NCBI GenBank assembly: GCA_023457435.1
Contig: JAEWLS010000010.1
Coordinates: 98,211 to 162,210, forward strand
From: Pseudomonadota bacterium
Lineage (GTDB): Bacteria > Pseudomonadota > Alphaproteobacteria > Rhizobiales > Rhizobiaceae
Reading direction: 5' to 3'
Length of the DNA stretch: 64,000 nucleotides
Position numbers and translations under genes: made by a program. The notes under the pieces are model-generated. The model searched no databases. It was not told where the DNA came from and saw only the letters and a program-made list of their open reading frames with translations. Shown in pieces: positions 28,088 to 36,474 of the stretch (position 1 is its first letter; every line of letters begins with the position of its first letter).

Positions 28088-29008
28088 ATGACGAGACCGA
28101 GCAACGTCCGGGCGCTTCTAGTCTGTGTGGCCCTTGGCGTGTGGCCGGGCGCCGCTGCTGCTCAGTCCATGTGGGTTCCGGCTCAGGGCGAGGCCAAGGC
28201 CTACCTCCCGCTCCCTGAGACGCGGTCCGTCGTCAGCAGCGGGACGCTGGCATGCGAAGCGCAGATCTGGACTTTGTCGCTGACCTTCGCCGACGGTGCG
28301 ATGGTGGCCGGCTCCGATGGCACCGCCACACTTTCCGTGCCGCGCGGCGACCATCATGGAGAGGCCGTTTCCTACCCGGGCGGCGTCAACATCACGGTGC
28401 CGCATGATGCGCTCGAACCGCTCATGGCGGCGACACGACTGACCATCCGGTTGCCGAATGGCACGGATGAAGTGCGGTTTCCGCTCACCGGCTCGCGTCG
28501 CGCCATCGGTGCGGTGCAGGCCTTGTGTACGCCGCGCGAGATGCCGGGCGCGAACAGCATCGCGCTGACGCCCTACTCGTCCTATCTCGAACTGGCGCGG
28601 GCACTGCGCAAAAACGACATTTCGGACTTCCAGCTGTCGACGTTGGCTCAGCCCGCGCTGCGGGCCGGCATGCTGGAGGTGGACCCCGACCACCGGCTGT
28701 TGTTCGCCGAGCTTTGCGGCTCCACCTGGTATTACGGGCAGTCGGGTTGCGGCCTCGCCGGTTTCGCGGCGATCCCCGGTGTTGACCAGGCGAAGCCGCA
28801 AGGCTGGAAGCTCGTCTTCGAGTCGGAAGGCGTGTTTCTCTACGTCGACCCGGAAACGAGCGTGGGGGGCTGGCCGGTGCTTCGGACAATCCCGCTCAAG
28901 CAGGGTTTCGACGAGACGCGCTGGGTCTTCAACGGCGAGTCTTTCGAGCCGCAAGGCATTGCCGCCGCCATTGCCGACGAGCCGGAGTCGGAAGGCAGCA
29001 GCGAGTAG
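28088..29008 (+). CDS. Secreted protein of unknown function
   Basis: A 306-residue exported protein: the signal peptide runs to VWPGAAAA, followed by QSMWVPAQGEAKAYLPLPE. The mature domain appears beta-rich up to about residue 150 and then mixed, with cysteine pairs (CEAQIW, LFAELCGSTWYYGQSGCG) that could form disulfides. No known domain was identified. The start is ATG 28088; upstream in-frame sequence from 28034 is possible but would hide the signal peptide. It is three bases ahead of the LysE gene, so the two are likely co-transcribed. Confidence 0.7.
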   Translation: MTRPSNVRALLVCVALGVWPGAAAAQSMWVPAQGEAKAYLPLPETRSVVSSGTLACEAQIWTLSLTFADGAMVAGSDGTATLSVPRGDHHGEAVSYPGGVNITVPHDALEPLMAATRLTIRLPNGTDEVRFPLTGSRRAIGAVQALCTPREMPGANSIALTPYSSYLELARALRKNDISDFQLSTLAQPALRAGMLEVDPDHRLLFAELCGSTWYYGQSGCGLAGFAAIPGVDQAKPQGWKLVFESEGVFLYVDPETSVGGWPVLRTIPLKQGFDETRWVFNGESFEPQGIAAAIADEPESEGSSE

Positions 29009-29011
29009 TGC

Positions 29012-29656
29012 ATGGAATACCTTCCGGATTCCGCGACGTTCGCGCAGTTCCTTGTCGCAACCCTCGTCGTGGCGATCACGCCCGGTCCCGACATGACACT
29101 GTTCGTCGGCCGCACGCTGTCGCAGGGAAGGGCTGCCGGCATCGCCTGCATGACCGGCGCGTTAACCGGCTGCCTCATCCATACGACGCTGGTAGCGCTC
29201 GGCCTGTCGGCGCTGATCCTCGCCTCGCCCGAGGCGTTCTGGGCGCTGAAGATCTTCGGCGCGGGCTATCTGATCTGGCTGGCCTACAACGCCATTCGCC
29301 ACGGCTCGGCCTTCTCACCCGAGGCGGCCATCGGTGGCCGACGCCACACTTTGATGCAGAACTGGATGACGGGCATCGGCATCAATCTGTTGAATCCGAA
29401 GGTCATCCTGTTCTTCATGACCTTCCTTCCGCAGTTCGTCTCCGCCGACGATCCGCACGCGATCGGCAAGCTGTTCGTGCTTGGCGCGATCTTCATCGTG
29501 TTTTCACTGCCGGTGAACCTGCCGATCATCTTCGCGGCAGAGAGCTTCTCGCGTCTGCTCACACGCACGCCCAGGGTGATGCGGATCATCGACTACGTCT
29601 TTGCCGGCGTCTTTTCCGCCTTCGCGGTCAGGATCCTGACGGCGCAGGTGCGCTAG
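29012..29656 (+). CDS. LysE/RhtB-family amino-acid exporter
   Basis: A 214-residue inner-membrane translocator with five to six helices. The family signature ITPGPDMTLFVGRTLSQGR lies near residues 23-41 and WMTGIGINLLNPKVILFF near 115-132. Members export lysine, threonine, homoserine lactone and related compounds; the specificity here is open. It follows the secreted protein gene by three bases. Its last 29 bases overlap the 3' end of the converging membrane-protein gene. Confidence 0.92.
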   Translation: MEYLPDSATFAQFLVATLVVAITPGPDMTLFVGRTLSQGRAAGIACMTGALTGCLIHTTLVALGLSALILASPEAFWALKIFGAGYLIWLAYNAIRHGSAFSPEAAIGGRRHTLMQNWMTGIGINLLNPKVILFFMTFLPQFVSADDPHAIGKLFVLGAIFIVFSLPVNLPIIFAAESFSRLLTRTPRVMRIIDYVFAGVFSAFAVRILTAQVR

Positions 29657-30143
29657 CCTCCGGCAGCCAGCGACGAGCGTTTCGGCCAGCGATAGCCCAG
29701 TATACCAGTCCGGCGACGATTCCACCGCCGACAACCGCGAGCGCGGTTTCCGTGCGCTCGCCGAGCGGGATGTCCTTGTCGTTGCGCGCGATATCCTCAG
29801 CGGCGCCGATCATGGCGATGCTGGCGCCGTAGGCAATGATCAGAGCAAAGATGCCGCCCGCCGCTCCGGACAGAGCGTAGTACAGCCACGATCGGAAGGC
29901 GAAGGCCTCGGAGATGCCGATCGCCACGACCGCCGGCAGAAAGCCGAAATAGGCGACGAACAGCCCGATCAGCGGTATCGACAGGCCGATCCCACCGACA
30001 AGCGCCCACGGCGCTTCCTCCAGGCCCTCCCGCATCAGCGGCCACGCGACGAGATGAAGGAAGGCACTCGCGGCAAGCGCGGCCAGGCCGTAAGCGAAAA
30101 GCATGACGAACATGCGAAGCAGCAGGGCGACGAGATGGTTCAT
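29628..30143 (-). CDS. Membrane protein of unknown function, four to five helices
   Basis: A 171-residue hydrophobic protein beginning MNHLVALLLRMFVMLFAYGL, with helices around residues 5-30, 45-65, 68-85, 90-112 and 138-152. The charged loop GAAEDIARNDKDIPLGERTE precedes the last helix. No family was recognised. It is 25 bases upstream-facing from the rlmN 3' end on the same strand, so it may be the distal gene of an rlmN transcript. The 3' end overlaps lysE by 29 bases. Confidence 0.75.
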   Translation of the reverse strand: MNHLVALLLRMFVMLFAYGLAALAASAFLHLVAWPLMREGLEEAPWALVGGIGLSIPLIGLFVAYFGFLPAVVAIGISEAFAFRSWLYYALSGAAGGIFALIIAYGASIAMIGAAEDIARNDKDIPLGERTETALAVVGGGIVAGLVYWAIAGRNARRWLPEASAPAPSGS

Positions 30144-30168
30144 TCGCCGCGGACCTGCATGATTGAAA

Positions 30169-31392
30169 TTACGCTTCGCCGTGGTTGGCGATCATCATCG
30201 CCTCGAGCGCCAGCCGCTCGGTCTTCTTCATCCGCTCGGACTCAGACTTGAGCTGACCGCAGGCGGCAAGGATGTCCCGGCCACGCGGTGTGCGGATCGG
30301 CGAGGCGTAGCCGGCTTCGTTGATATAGTCGGCGAAGCGCTCGATCGTCTCCCATTCCGAGCACTGGTAGTTGGTGCCGGGCCAGGGATTGAACGGGATC
30401 AGGTTAATCTTGGCGGGGATCCCCTTGAGCAGCTTCACCAGCTGCTTCGCGTCGTCGATCGAATCGTTGACGTCCCGCAGCATCACATACTCGAAGGTGA
30501 TGCGCCGGGCGTTGGACAGGCCCGGATATTTCCGGCATGCGTCCATCAGCTCTTCCAGCGGGTACTTCTTGTTGAGCGGCACGAGAAGGTCGCGCAGGTC
30601 GTCGCGCACCGCATGCAGGGAGATCGCCAGCATGACGCCGATCTCTTCGCCGGCCTTCACGATCTCCGGCACCACGCCAGAGGTGGACAGCGTGATGCGG
30701 CGCTTCGAGAGTGCCAGCCCGTCGCCGTCCGAGGCGATCAGCAGCGCCGTCTTCACCGCCTCGAAATTGTAGAGCGGCTCCCCCATGCCCATCATGACGA
30801 TGTTGGACACCTTGCGCCCCTCGGCCGGCACTATCGCCCCATCCGGGGTGTCGCGGTCCGGGAAATCGCCAAGGCGGTCGCGCGCTGTCAGCAACTGGGC
30901 GAGAATCTCCTCGGCCGTCAGGTTGCGCACCAGCTTCTGCGTGCCGGTGTGGCAGAACGAGCAGTTCAGCGTGCAGCCGACCTGCGAGGAGATGCACAGA
31001 GTGCCGCGGCCTTCCTCGGGGATGTAGACGGTCTCGATCTCCACCGGCCGGCCGGCCCCGCGCGGCGGGAAGCGGAACAGCCACTTGCGGGTTCCGTCGT
31101 TGGAGATCTGCTCCTCGACGATCTCAGGCCGCGCGATGGTGAAACGCTCCGACAATGCGGCGCGCAGGTCCTTGGAGACATTGCGCATATCGGCGAAGTC
31201 GCTGACGCCGCGGACATAAAGCCAATGCCAGAGCTGCTGCACGCGCATCCTGACCTGACGCTCCGGCACGCCGGCGTCCACTAGGGCGGCAGCCATCTGC
31301 TCGCGTGTAAGCCCGACCAGCGACGGCTTCTCCGGCGCTCGCCTGGGCAGCGTCATGTCGCGCGTGGGACTGATTTCGAATGCCAGAGCCAT
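30169..31392 (-). CDS. rlmN: Dual-specificity 23S rRNA/tRNA adenine-C2 methyltransferase RlmN
   Basis: A radical-SAM enzyme that methylates C2 of A2503 in 23S rRNA and A37 of some tRNAs. The iron-sulfur triad is CTLNCSFC (Cys140, Cys144, Cys147), and the methyl-carrying catalytic Cys lies near residue 378 in RGRDILAACGQL. MMGMGEPLYNFE and FNPWPGTNY are family motifs. The length of 407 is normal. The ATG at 31392 is used; a TTG three codons upstream is also in frame and neither has a clear ribosome site. Confidence 0.96.
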   Translation of the reverse strand: MALAFEISPTRDMTLPRRAPEKPSLVGLTREQMAAALVDAGVPERQVRMRVQQLWHWLYVRGVSDFADMRNVSKDLRAALSERFTIARPEIVEEQISNDGTRKWLFRFPPRGAGRPVEIETVYIPEEGRGTLCISSQVGCTLNCSFCHTGTQKLVRNLTAEEILAQLLTARDRLGDFPDRDTPDGAIVPAEGRKVSNIVMMGMGEPLYNFEAVKTALLIASDGDGLALSKRRITLSTSGVVPEIVKAGEEIGVMLAISLHAVRDDLRDLLVPLNKKYPLEELMDACRKYPGLSNARRITFEYVMLRDVNDSIDDAKQLVKLLKGIPAKINLIPFNPWPGTNYQCSEWETIERFADYINEAGYASPIRTPRGRDILAACGQLKSESERMKKTERLALEAMMIANHGEA

Positions 31393-31445
31393 GTCGGTCA
31401 AATGGGGTTACGGCGCGCCGAGCGCCAGAAACGCGGAGCCATAAA

Positions 31446-31476
31446 CGAAAAACGCCACCGCGTCACCGCGGCGGCG
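31446..31476 (-). terminator. Rho-independent terminator of the ialB-like gene
   Basis: Read on the minus strand, a 10-bp GC-rich stem (31453-31476, one mismatch) with a four-base loop is followed by GTTTTTCGTTT. It starts 22 bases after the stop codon of the invasion-associated-like gene and ahead of rlmN, separating the two transcription units. Confidence 0.8.
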
Positions 31477-31497
31477 CGATGGATAAGCTGGCAGCCG

Positions 31498-32001
31498 CTA
31501 TTTGCAGGTGTTGATCGAGGTCAGCGCGGCCGAGATGCCCTTCAGCGAGAATGTGTAGCTCGTCGGGTTGCCACGCCCGGAGGTGGCCTTGATCGACATC
31601 GACTGCCCAGCCTTCATCGCCTGGACCAGCTGTGGTTCCTGCGCCGGGTTCTCCATCCAGGCCGAATTACCCTTCACGAACATGGAAAAGTTGGCGTTTC
31701 CGATGGTCACGGTGACCTTGGAATTTTCCTTCATGTTGTAGCCCGCGATGAACTGCGGTTCGAAGGCGACGTTCTGGCCCGGCTTCTGCGTCACGAAGAA
31801 GAAGATGTCACCATGGTCCAGCGCTTCTGGGGTCTTGGCGGTCGGAACCGACAGGACGTAGCAGACCTTGGCGTTGTTGGCCGTGTAGGAATAGGTGCCC
31901 CAGGCGTTGTTCTGGGTGACTTTCGTCGCCGTCTGCGCATGCGCCGGCAGCGCGGCAGCGATGAATCCGATAAGGGTTAGGGTCGACAGCGATACGCGCA
32001 T
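31498..32001 (-). CDS. Invasion-associated locus B (IalB) family protein
   Basis: A 167-residue exported protein; the signal peptide MRVSLSTLTLIGFIAAALPA ends before HAQTATKV. The mature part has the IalB-like pattern WGTYSYTANNAKVCYVLS with a paired C-terminal Cys (SINTCK), which probably forms a disulfide across the beta sandwich. Homologues occur throughout Rhizobiales; in Bartonella the name-giving protein aids red-cell invasion, but in free-living relatives the role is unknown. A strong terminator follows the gene. Confidence 0.85.
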   Translation of the reverse strand: MRVSLSTLTLIGFIAAALPAHAQTATKVTQNNAWGTYSYTANNAKVCYVLSVPTAKTPEALDHGDIFFFVTQKPGQNVAFEPQFIAGYNMKENSKVTVTIGNANFSMFVKGNSAWMENPAQEPQLVQAMKAGQSMSIKATSGRGNPTSYTFSLKGISAALTSINTCK

Positions 32002-32325
32002 CTTCTGGGTTTCCCTGTTCGTCGCACGGGCCAAACGTCCGGCAGGGTCGGCGGCGACCCCCGAAAGCTCAAATTTGAATTGTTCCGGGTTACCAAAAGA
32101 TGAAGCCCCGTCCGACGGTGCAGCGCCGGCAACCCGACCCGGACTGCCTCGCACGCCGCGAAGCCGCCCCGGTTTCCCTGCTCTCTGGATAAGCGGCAGA
32201 AAACGGCAAGAGTTGGGCCTCAGATGCGTCCTGCTGCCCATTGCACTGATGCGCTCCGGCCCGTAGGTTCGCACCATGCCACCTCGTTTCACGCATCGTG
32301 CCTGTCGGTGATTGCCAGAACGTCC
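32002..32325. other. Intergenic region between divergent ialB-like and ECF sigma genes
   Basis: This 324-base gap should hold both promoters. A short palindrome, TCAAATTTGA, lies around 32069-32078 in the only AT-rich patch. I found neither a GGAAC-N16/17-CGTT match nor a convincing -35/-10 pair or ECF11-type TGATC site, and no small gene with a ribosome site. Confidence 0.5.
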
Positions 32326-32904
32326 ATGGCACTCTCCGCTGACGATCAGGCCGAACTGGCGCGGCGCGTGGCGCTCACCCGCGACCGTGCGGCGTTCTCC
32401 GCGCTCTACGACCACTTCGCGCCGCGTCTGAACGCGTACCTGCGCAGGCTTCGCCTCGACAGCGGGGCGGCGGAAGAGATCACCCAGGAGGTGATGATCG
32501 TCTTGTGGCACAAGGCGGGGCTTTTCGATGCGTCAAAGTCGTCGCTGGCGACGTGGCTCTTCCGCATTGCGCGCAATCGCCGGATCGACATGGCGCGGCG
32601 TGACAGCACGCGCACCCTCGATCCCGACGATCCGTACTTCCAGCCCGACGCGTCGCCGGAGCCCGGCATTGCCATGGACGCGCGCAAACGCGACGAGCGT
32701 ATCCGCGCGGCCATGCAGGGCCTCCCGGAAGAACAGCTCGAACTCGTCAAGCTCGCCTTCTTCATCGGCCTTTCGCACAGCGAGATCGCCGAGCGCTGCG
32801 GGTTGCCGCTCGGGACCGTGAAGTCGCGCATCAGGCTGGCGTTCGCGCGGCTCAAGAGGGCGCTGCAGGACGATCCCGGCGTGGACACCGACCGGGCGGA
32901 TTAG
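32326..32904 (+). CDS. ECF-type RNA polymerase sigma factor
   Basis: A 192-residue sigma-70 family protein with regions 2 and 4 only. Region 2 includes FSALYDHFAPRLNAYLRR and the core-binding SSLATWLFRIARNRRIDMAR; region 4 has LPEEQLELVKLAFFIGLSHS and LPLGTVKSRIRLAFARLKRA for the -35 element. It resembles the RpoE/ChrR-associated ECF11 group more than EcfG. No anti-sigma gene follows, which is unusual for that group. The start is uncertain: ATG 32326 is used, and GTG 32308 is in frame; neither has a good ribosome site. The next gene is eight bases downstream. Confidence 0.9.
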   Translation: MALSADDQAELARRVALTRDRAAFSALYDHFAPRLNAYLRRLRLDSGAAEEITQEVMIVLWHKAGLFDASKSSLATWLFRIARNRRIDMARRDSTRTLDPDDPYFQPDASPEPGIAMDARKRDERIRAAMQGLPEEQLELVKLAFFIGLSHSEIAERCGLPLGTVKSRIRLAFARLKRALQDDPGVDTDRAD

Positions 32905-32912
32905 GGTGCGAG

Positions 32913-34124
32913 ATGAAGATCGCTGACGTCAAGACGATGGTGGTCGGCAACCCGCCGCCGGGCATGGGCGGCAAGTACTTCATCTTCGTAAAGCTCACCA
33001 CGGATGGCGGCGTCGTGGGCTGGGGAGAGGCATACAATGCGAGCTTCGGGCCGCACGTCACCGCCCGCATGATCGAGGACTGCGCTGAGCGGTATCTGGT
33101 TGGCCGCGATCCGCACGACATCGAGACATTCTTCCGCAATGCCTACTCGTCAGGCTTCACCCAGCGTCCCGACGCCGCCGTAATGGGTTGCGTTTCGGCG
33201 CTCGAGATCGCCTGCTGGGACATCATCGGAAAGGAAGCGGGGAAACCCGTCCACAAGCTGCTCGGCGGGAAGGTACACGAGCGGCTGCGCACCTATACCT
33301 ACCTCTATCCCCATACCGGCAGCGTCCACACCGAGGATGTCGGTCCGCGCAACGTCTACAACGATCCCGATCTCGCCGCCGAATGCGCCGTCGAGTATCT
33401 GCGGCAGGGTTTCAACGCGGTGAAGCTCGACCCGGCCGGCCCCTACACCATCTTCGACGGGCATCAGCCGAGACTGGTGGATATCGATCTATCGGCGCGG
33501 ATGGTCAAAGCCATAAGGGAGGCGGTCGGGACGCGAGCCGATATCCTTTTCGGCACGCACGGCCAGTTTACCGCGTCGGGCGCGCTGCGCATGGCGAAGG
33601 CCATCGAGCCATACGACCCGCTGTGGTTCGAAGAGCCGGTTCCGCCGGACATGCCGGAGGTGATGGCGCAGGTTGCGCGATGCACGTCGATACCGATTGC
33701 GACAGGCGAACGCCTCGCCACGAAATGGGAATTCGCGCGCGTTATCGAGCAGCGCGCCGCAGCGATCCTGCAGCCCGATCTCGGGAGATCGGGCGGAATC
33801 CTCGAGACCAAGAAGATCGCAGCGATGGCCGAGGCCTATCACATCCAGATCGCCCCGCACTGCTATTGCGGCCCGATCGTCGCCGCCGCCAACATCCAGC
33901 TCGCTGCGACCTTGCCGAACTTTCTCATTCTCGAGGCGATCAAGACGTTCGACGGTTTTCACGCGACCTTGCTGAAAAGCAGGATCGTCTGGGAAGACGG
34001 TCACGTCATTCCCTCGAGCGAGCCGGGCCTGGGTGTCGAGCTCGACGAAGCGGTGGCCGAGGCGCACCCGTATTCCGGCCGGGCGCTGCATCTGCACATG
34101 GCGCCGGACGCGCTGTTTCCCTAG
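32913..34124 (+). CDS. Mandelate racemase/muconate lactonizing enzyme family dehydratase
   Basis: A 403-residue enolase-superfamily enzyme. The N-terminal capping domain (1-125) is followed by the TIM barrel, with Lys171 (NAVKLDP), Glu240/241 (WFEEP), Glu266 (ATGERLA) and an Asp289/His316 pair (LQPDLGRSGG; IAPHCYCGP) matching the MR-type His-Asp dyad. The first metal ligand, normally Asp on strand 3, is not obvious: the segment reads ILFGTHGQF (211-219). Such proteins dehydrate sugar acids such as galactonate or mannonate; the substrate is unassigned. It is eight bases after the sigma gene, so possibly co-transcribed. Confidence 0.88.
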   Translation: MKIADVKTMVVGNPPPGMGGKYFIFVKLTTDGGVVGWGEAYNASFGPHVTARMIEDCAERYLVGRDPHDIETFFRNAYSSGFTQRPDAAVMGCVSALEIACWDIIGKEAGKPVHKLLGGKVHERLRTYTYLYPHTGSVHTEDVGPRNVYNDPDLAAECAVEYLRQGFNAVKLDPAGPYTIFDGHQPRLVDIDLSARMVKAIREAVGTRADILFGTHGQFTASGALRMAKAIEPYDPLWFEEPVPPDMPEVMAQVARCTSIPIATGERLATKWEFARVIEQRAAAILQPDLGRSGGILETKKIAAMAEAYHIQIAPHCYCGPIVAAANIQLAATLPNFLILEAIKTFDGFHATLLKSRIVWEDGHVIPSSEPGLGVELDEAVAEAHPYSGRALHLHMAPDALFP

Positions 34125-34186
34125 CGCGCCAGGACAAATGGGACTCGCCCGCCGCTCGGCAGTCCGGCGGGCTGCCGGACATTCGG

Positions 34187-35005
34187 CTACTCGCCGTCGA
34201 TCTGCGCCCCGATGACGGCGATGGCCTGCTGGTAGACAGAAGCAGCGTTCCAACCCTGGAGAGCAGCGTAATTGCCTTGTCCACGCTGGTAGCCTACGCC
34301 GGCGCGCCAGCCGTGGCCTCGTAGGAAGTTCGCCGTCGATGCCAGCGCATCGGCGCGCGAGCGGATCAGGTCGACACGCCCGTCACCGTCGCCGTCGACG
34401 CCATACTTGATCACGTTCTCCGGCAGGAACTGGGTCTGGCCGACCTCGCCATGCGCAGCGCCGATCGACGCCGAGGTGATGGAACCGCGGTCGACAAGCT
34501 GGAGGGCTGCGAGCAGCTGGCGCGTAAAGAACTCTGTGCGGCGGCAGTCATAGGCGAGCGTGGCCACCGCGGAGACGATGTTGGAATTGCCCATGTACCC
34601 GCCGAAGCCGGTCTCCATGCCGATGATCGCCACGAGCGGGCCAGCCGGAACGCCGTAGCGCTTTTCGATGCCGTTGAAGAGTTGCGCATTGGCGCGGGCG
34701 AAACCCTTGCCCTTTGACGCGATGGCAGGGCCGCCCCGCTTTGCCATAAACTGATCGAACGAGAGCTTGAAGCTCTTCTGATTGCGATCGGCGTTGATCG
34801 TCGACTGGAGGTATTTGGTTCCCGAAAGCGCCGCCAGCCCCTTGGCACCGATACCCTTTGCCTTCGCCGTCGCCGCGAAGTCGGCTTTCCAGGCGTCGAA
34901 GCCCGCACCCGTCTTGCCGCAGGCAGCGGCAAACGCCGCTCCCGGCATTCCCACCGCGACAGCGACGCCGGCCGCAACCAGCAAGTGCTTGACCGAAGCT
35001 CTCAT
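34187..35005 (-). CDS. Lytic murein transglycosylase (MltB-like)
   Basis: A 272-residue exported muramidase-like enzyme that cleaves the glycan strand of peptidoglycan with 1,6-anhydro bond formation. The signal peptide is cleaved near PGAAFAA; there is no lipobox Cys, so it is a soluble periplasmic form. Catalytic Glu131 lies in IIGMETGFGG, and the region GEVGQTQFLPENVIKYG contains the substrate-binding motif. No SPOR or peptidoglycan-binding domain is attached, so it is shorter than E. coli MltB. It diverges from the amine-oxidase-like gene. Confidence 0.9.
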   Translation of the reverse strand: MRASVKHLLVAAGVAVAVGMPGAAFAAACGKTGAGFDAWKADFAATAKAKGIGAKGLAALSGTKYLQSTINADRNQKSFKLSFDQFMAKRGGPAIASKGKGFARANAQLFNGIEKRYGVPAGPLVAIIGMETGFGGYMGNSNIVSAVATLAYDCRRTEFFTRQLLAALQLVDRGSITSASIGAAHGEVGQTQFLPENVIKYGVDGDGDGRVDLIRSRADALASTANFLRGHGWRAGVGYQRGQGNYAALQGWNAASVYQQAIAVIGAQIDGE

Positions 35006-35149
35006 ACAAAATCCCCGCGATTCGTTGCCCGCATTGACGTCATTTGCCAGCGAAACAGCGCACTGTCACCCGCAATCGGGCGGCAACACTGGCGTACGGC
35101 GACCGAGTGACCTAGCGTAACTTGGCCGCACATGTGGGGATTCTCATAC

Positions 35150-36397
35150 ATGGAAGATGTCGAAGTTGTGATCGTCGGGGCAGGTTCGGCCGGCCTTGCC
35201 GCGGCGAAGATCCTGAATGCCGCCGGGCGCAGCTTCCACATCGTCGAAGCGCTCGACCGCGTTGGCGGGCGCGCATGGACGACCAGCGAGCGATTCGGAG
35301 TTCCTTTCGACGTTGGATGCGCCTGGCTGCACGCGGCGGATCGCAATCCCTATTTCGACGATGCAAAAGCGGCCGGCTGGACACTCTTCCATCACGACAT
35401 GGGCCTCGACCACCTCTACTTCAGCACGGAGCGCGCGTCGCCGGAGCAGATGGCCGAGGTGGAGGCCGCCGACGCCCGCCTTGCCGCGATGATCGAAGGC
35501 CACACCGGTGAACAGGATCAGCTTTCGACCTTGATCGCCGAAGGCCATGCGCTGCGCGCTGCGACAACCTTCATGGGCCCGATGGATTTCGGCCAGGACG
35601 ACGACGAGATCTCCATCGCCGATTTCCGCGCCGCCGCCGATCTCGACCCCAATTATTTCACCAAAGAGGGTTTCGGGGCGCTGGTGACGCTGTTCGGTTC
35701 CGGCGTGCCGGTACACCTTTCCAATCCGGTCAAAAAGATTCGCTGGGATACGCCGGGCGTCTCGGTCGAAACGGAGCGCGGCACCATCCGCGCCCGCGCA
35801 GTTATCGTCACGGCATCGCCGGCGGTGCTGGCCTTCGAGGAAATCCAGTTCGCCCCGCAGCTGCCCCACGACTATGTTGAGGCGTTCTATGACCTTCCGA
35901 TGGGAATGCTGACCAAGATACCCGTCGAGATCAGCGGAACGCGCCTTGGCCTAAAAGCCTTCGACGACATGCTCATCGAGCGACACGCCCGCCACGATAT
36001 CTATTTCCTATGCTTTCCCTTCGAGCTCGACCTGCTGGTGGGCTTCGTCGGCGGCGACTTCGCCTGGGAAATGGAAGCTGCGGGCGAAGCTGCGGGCGTC
36101 GACTTCGTCATCGACAGACTTGCCGGCATCTTCGGCAACGACATGCGCAAGCATGTCGGGCGCTCTCAAATGACGCGCTGGGGTGGCGAGCGCTACATGC
36201 GCGGGGCCTACGCTGCCGCGCGGCCGGGGAGAGCGCTGGCGCGGGCAAAGCTGATGCAGCCGCTCGCGGACCGCATCTACTTCGCCGGTGAACACCTCGC
36301 CGGACCGCTTATCCAGACCTGCGGCGGCGCCAGACTTTCAGGCGAGGCGGTAGCTCGCGACGTGATCGCGATGCTGGATGGTGAGCGAAGCGGTTAA
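35150..36397 (+). CDS. FAD-dependent amine-oxidase-like oxidoreductase
   Basis: A 415-residue flavoenzyme of the flavin monoamine oxidase type. The dinucleotide fold VVIVGAGSAGLAAAKIL is at the N-terminus, the second FAD motif is IVEALDRVGGRAWT, and the C-terminal FAD contact is YFAGEHLAGPLIQTCGGARLSGE. Likely reactions are oxidation of amines or polyamines, or protoporphyrinogen-like desaturation. ATG 35150 is selected because GGGGA precedes it and it begins at the first beta strand; an ATG six codons upstream is possible. It diverges from the transglycosylase gene. Confidence 0.88.
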   Translation: MEDVEVVIVGAGSAGLAAAKILNAAGRSFHIVEALDRVGGRAWTTSERFGVPFDVGCAWLHAADRNPYFDDAKAAGWTLFHHDMGLDHLYFSTERASPEQMAEVEAADARLAAMIEGHTGEQDQLSTLIAEGHALRAATTFMGPMDFGQDDDEISIADFRAAADLDPNYFTKEGFGALVTLFGSGVPVHLSNPVKKIRWDTPGVSVETERGTIRARAVIVTASPAVLAFEEIQFAPQLPHDYVEAFYDLPMGMLTKIPVEISGTRLGLKAFDDMLIERHARHDIYFLCFPFELDLLVGFVGGDFAWEMEAAGEAAGVDFVIDRLAGIFGNDMRKHVGRSQMTRWGGERYMRGAYAAARPGRALARAKLMQPLADRIYFAGEHLAGPLIQTCGGARLSGEAVARDVIAMLDGERSG

Positions 36398-36474
36398 CCC
36401 AATCTTCAAAGCTGCGTCATTAGCTCAGCATCTCGGGCCATGCAGGCCGCGATGCCCTGGAGACTATCCGACGC

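Noticed and set aside
32002..32325. EcfG or ECF11 promoter in the ialB-sigma intergenic region
   Set aside because: A GGAAC exists on the minus strand, but no CGTT follows at 16-17 bases, and no TGATC-N18-TAA match was found.
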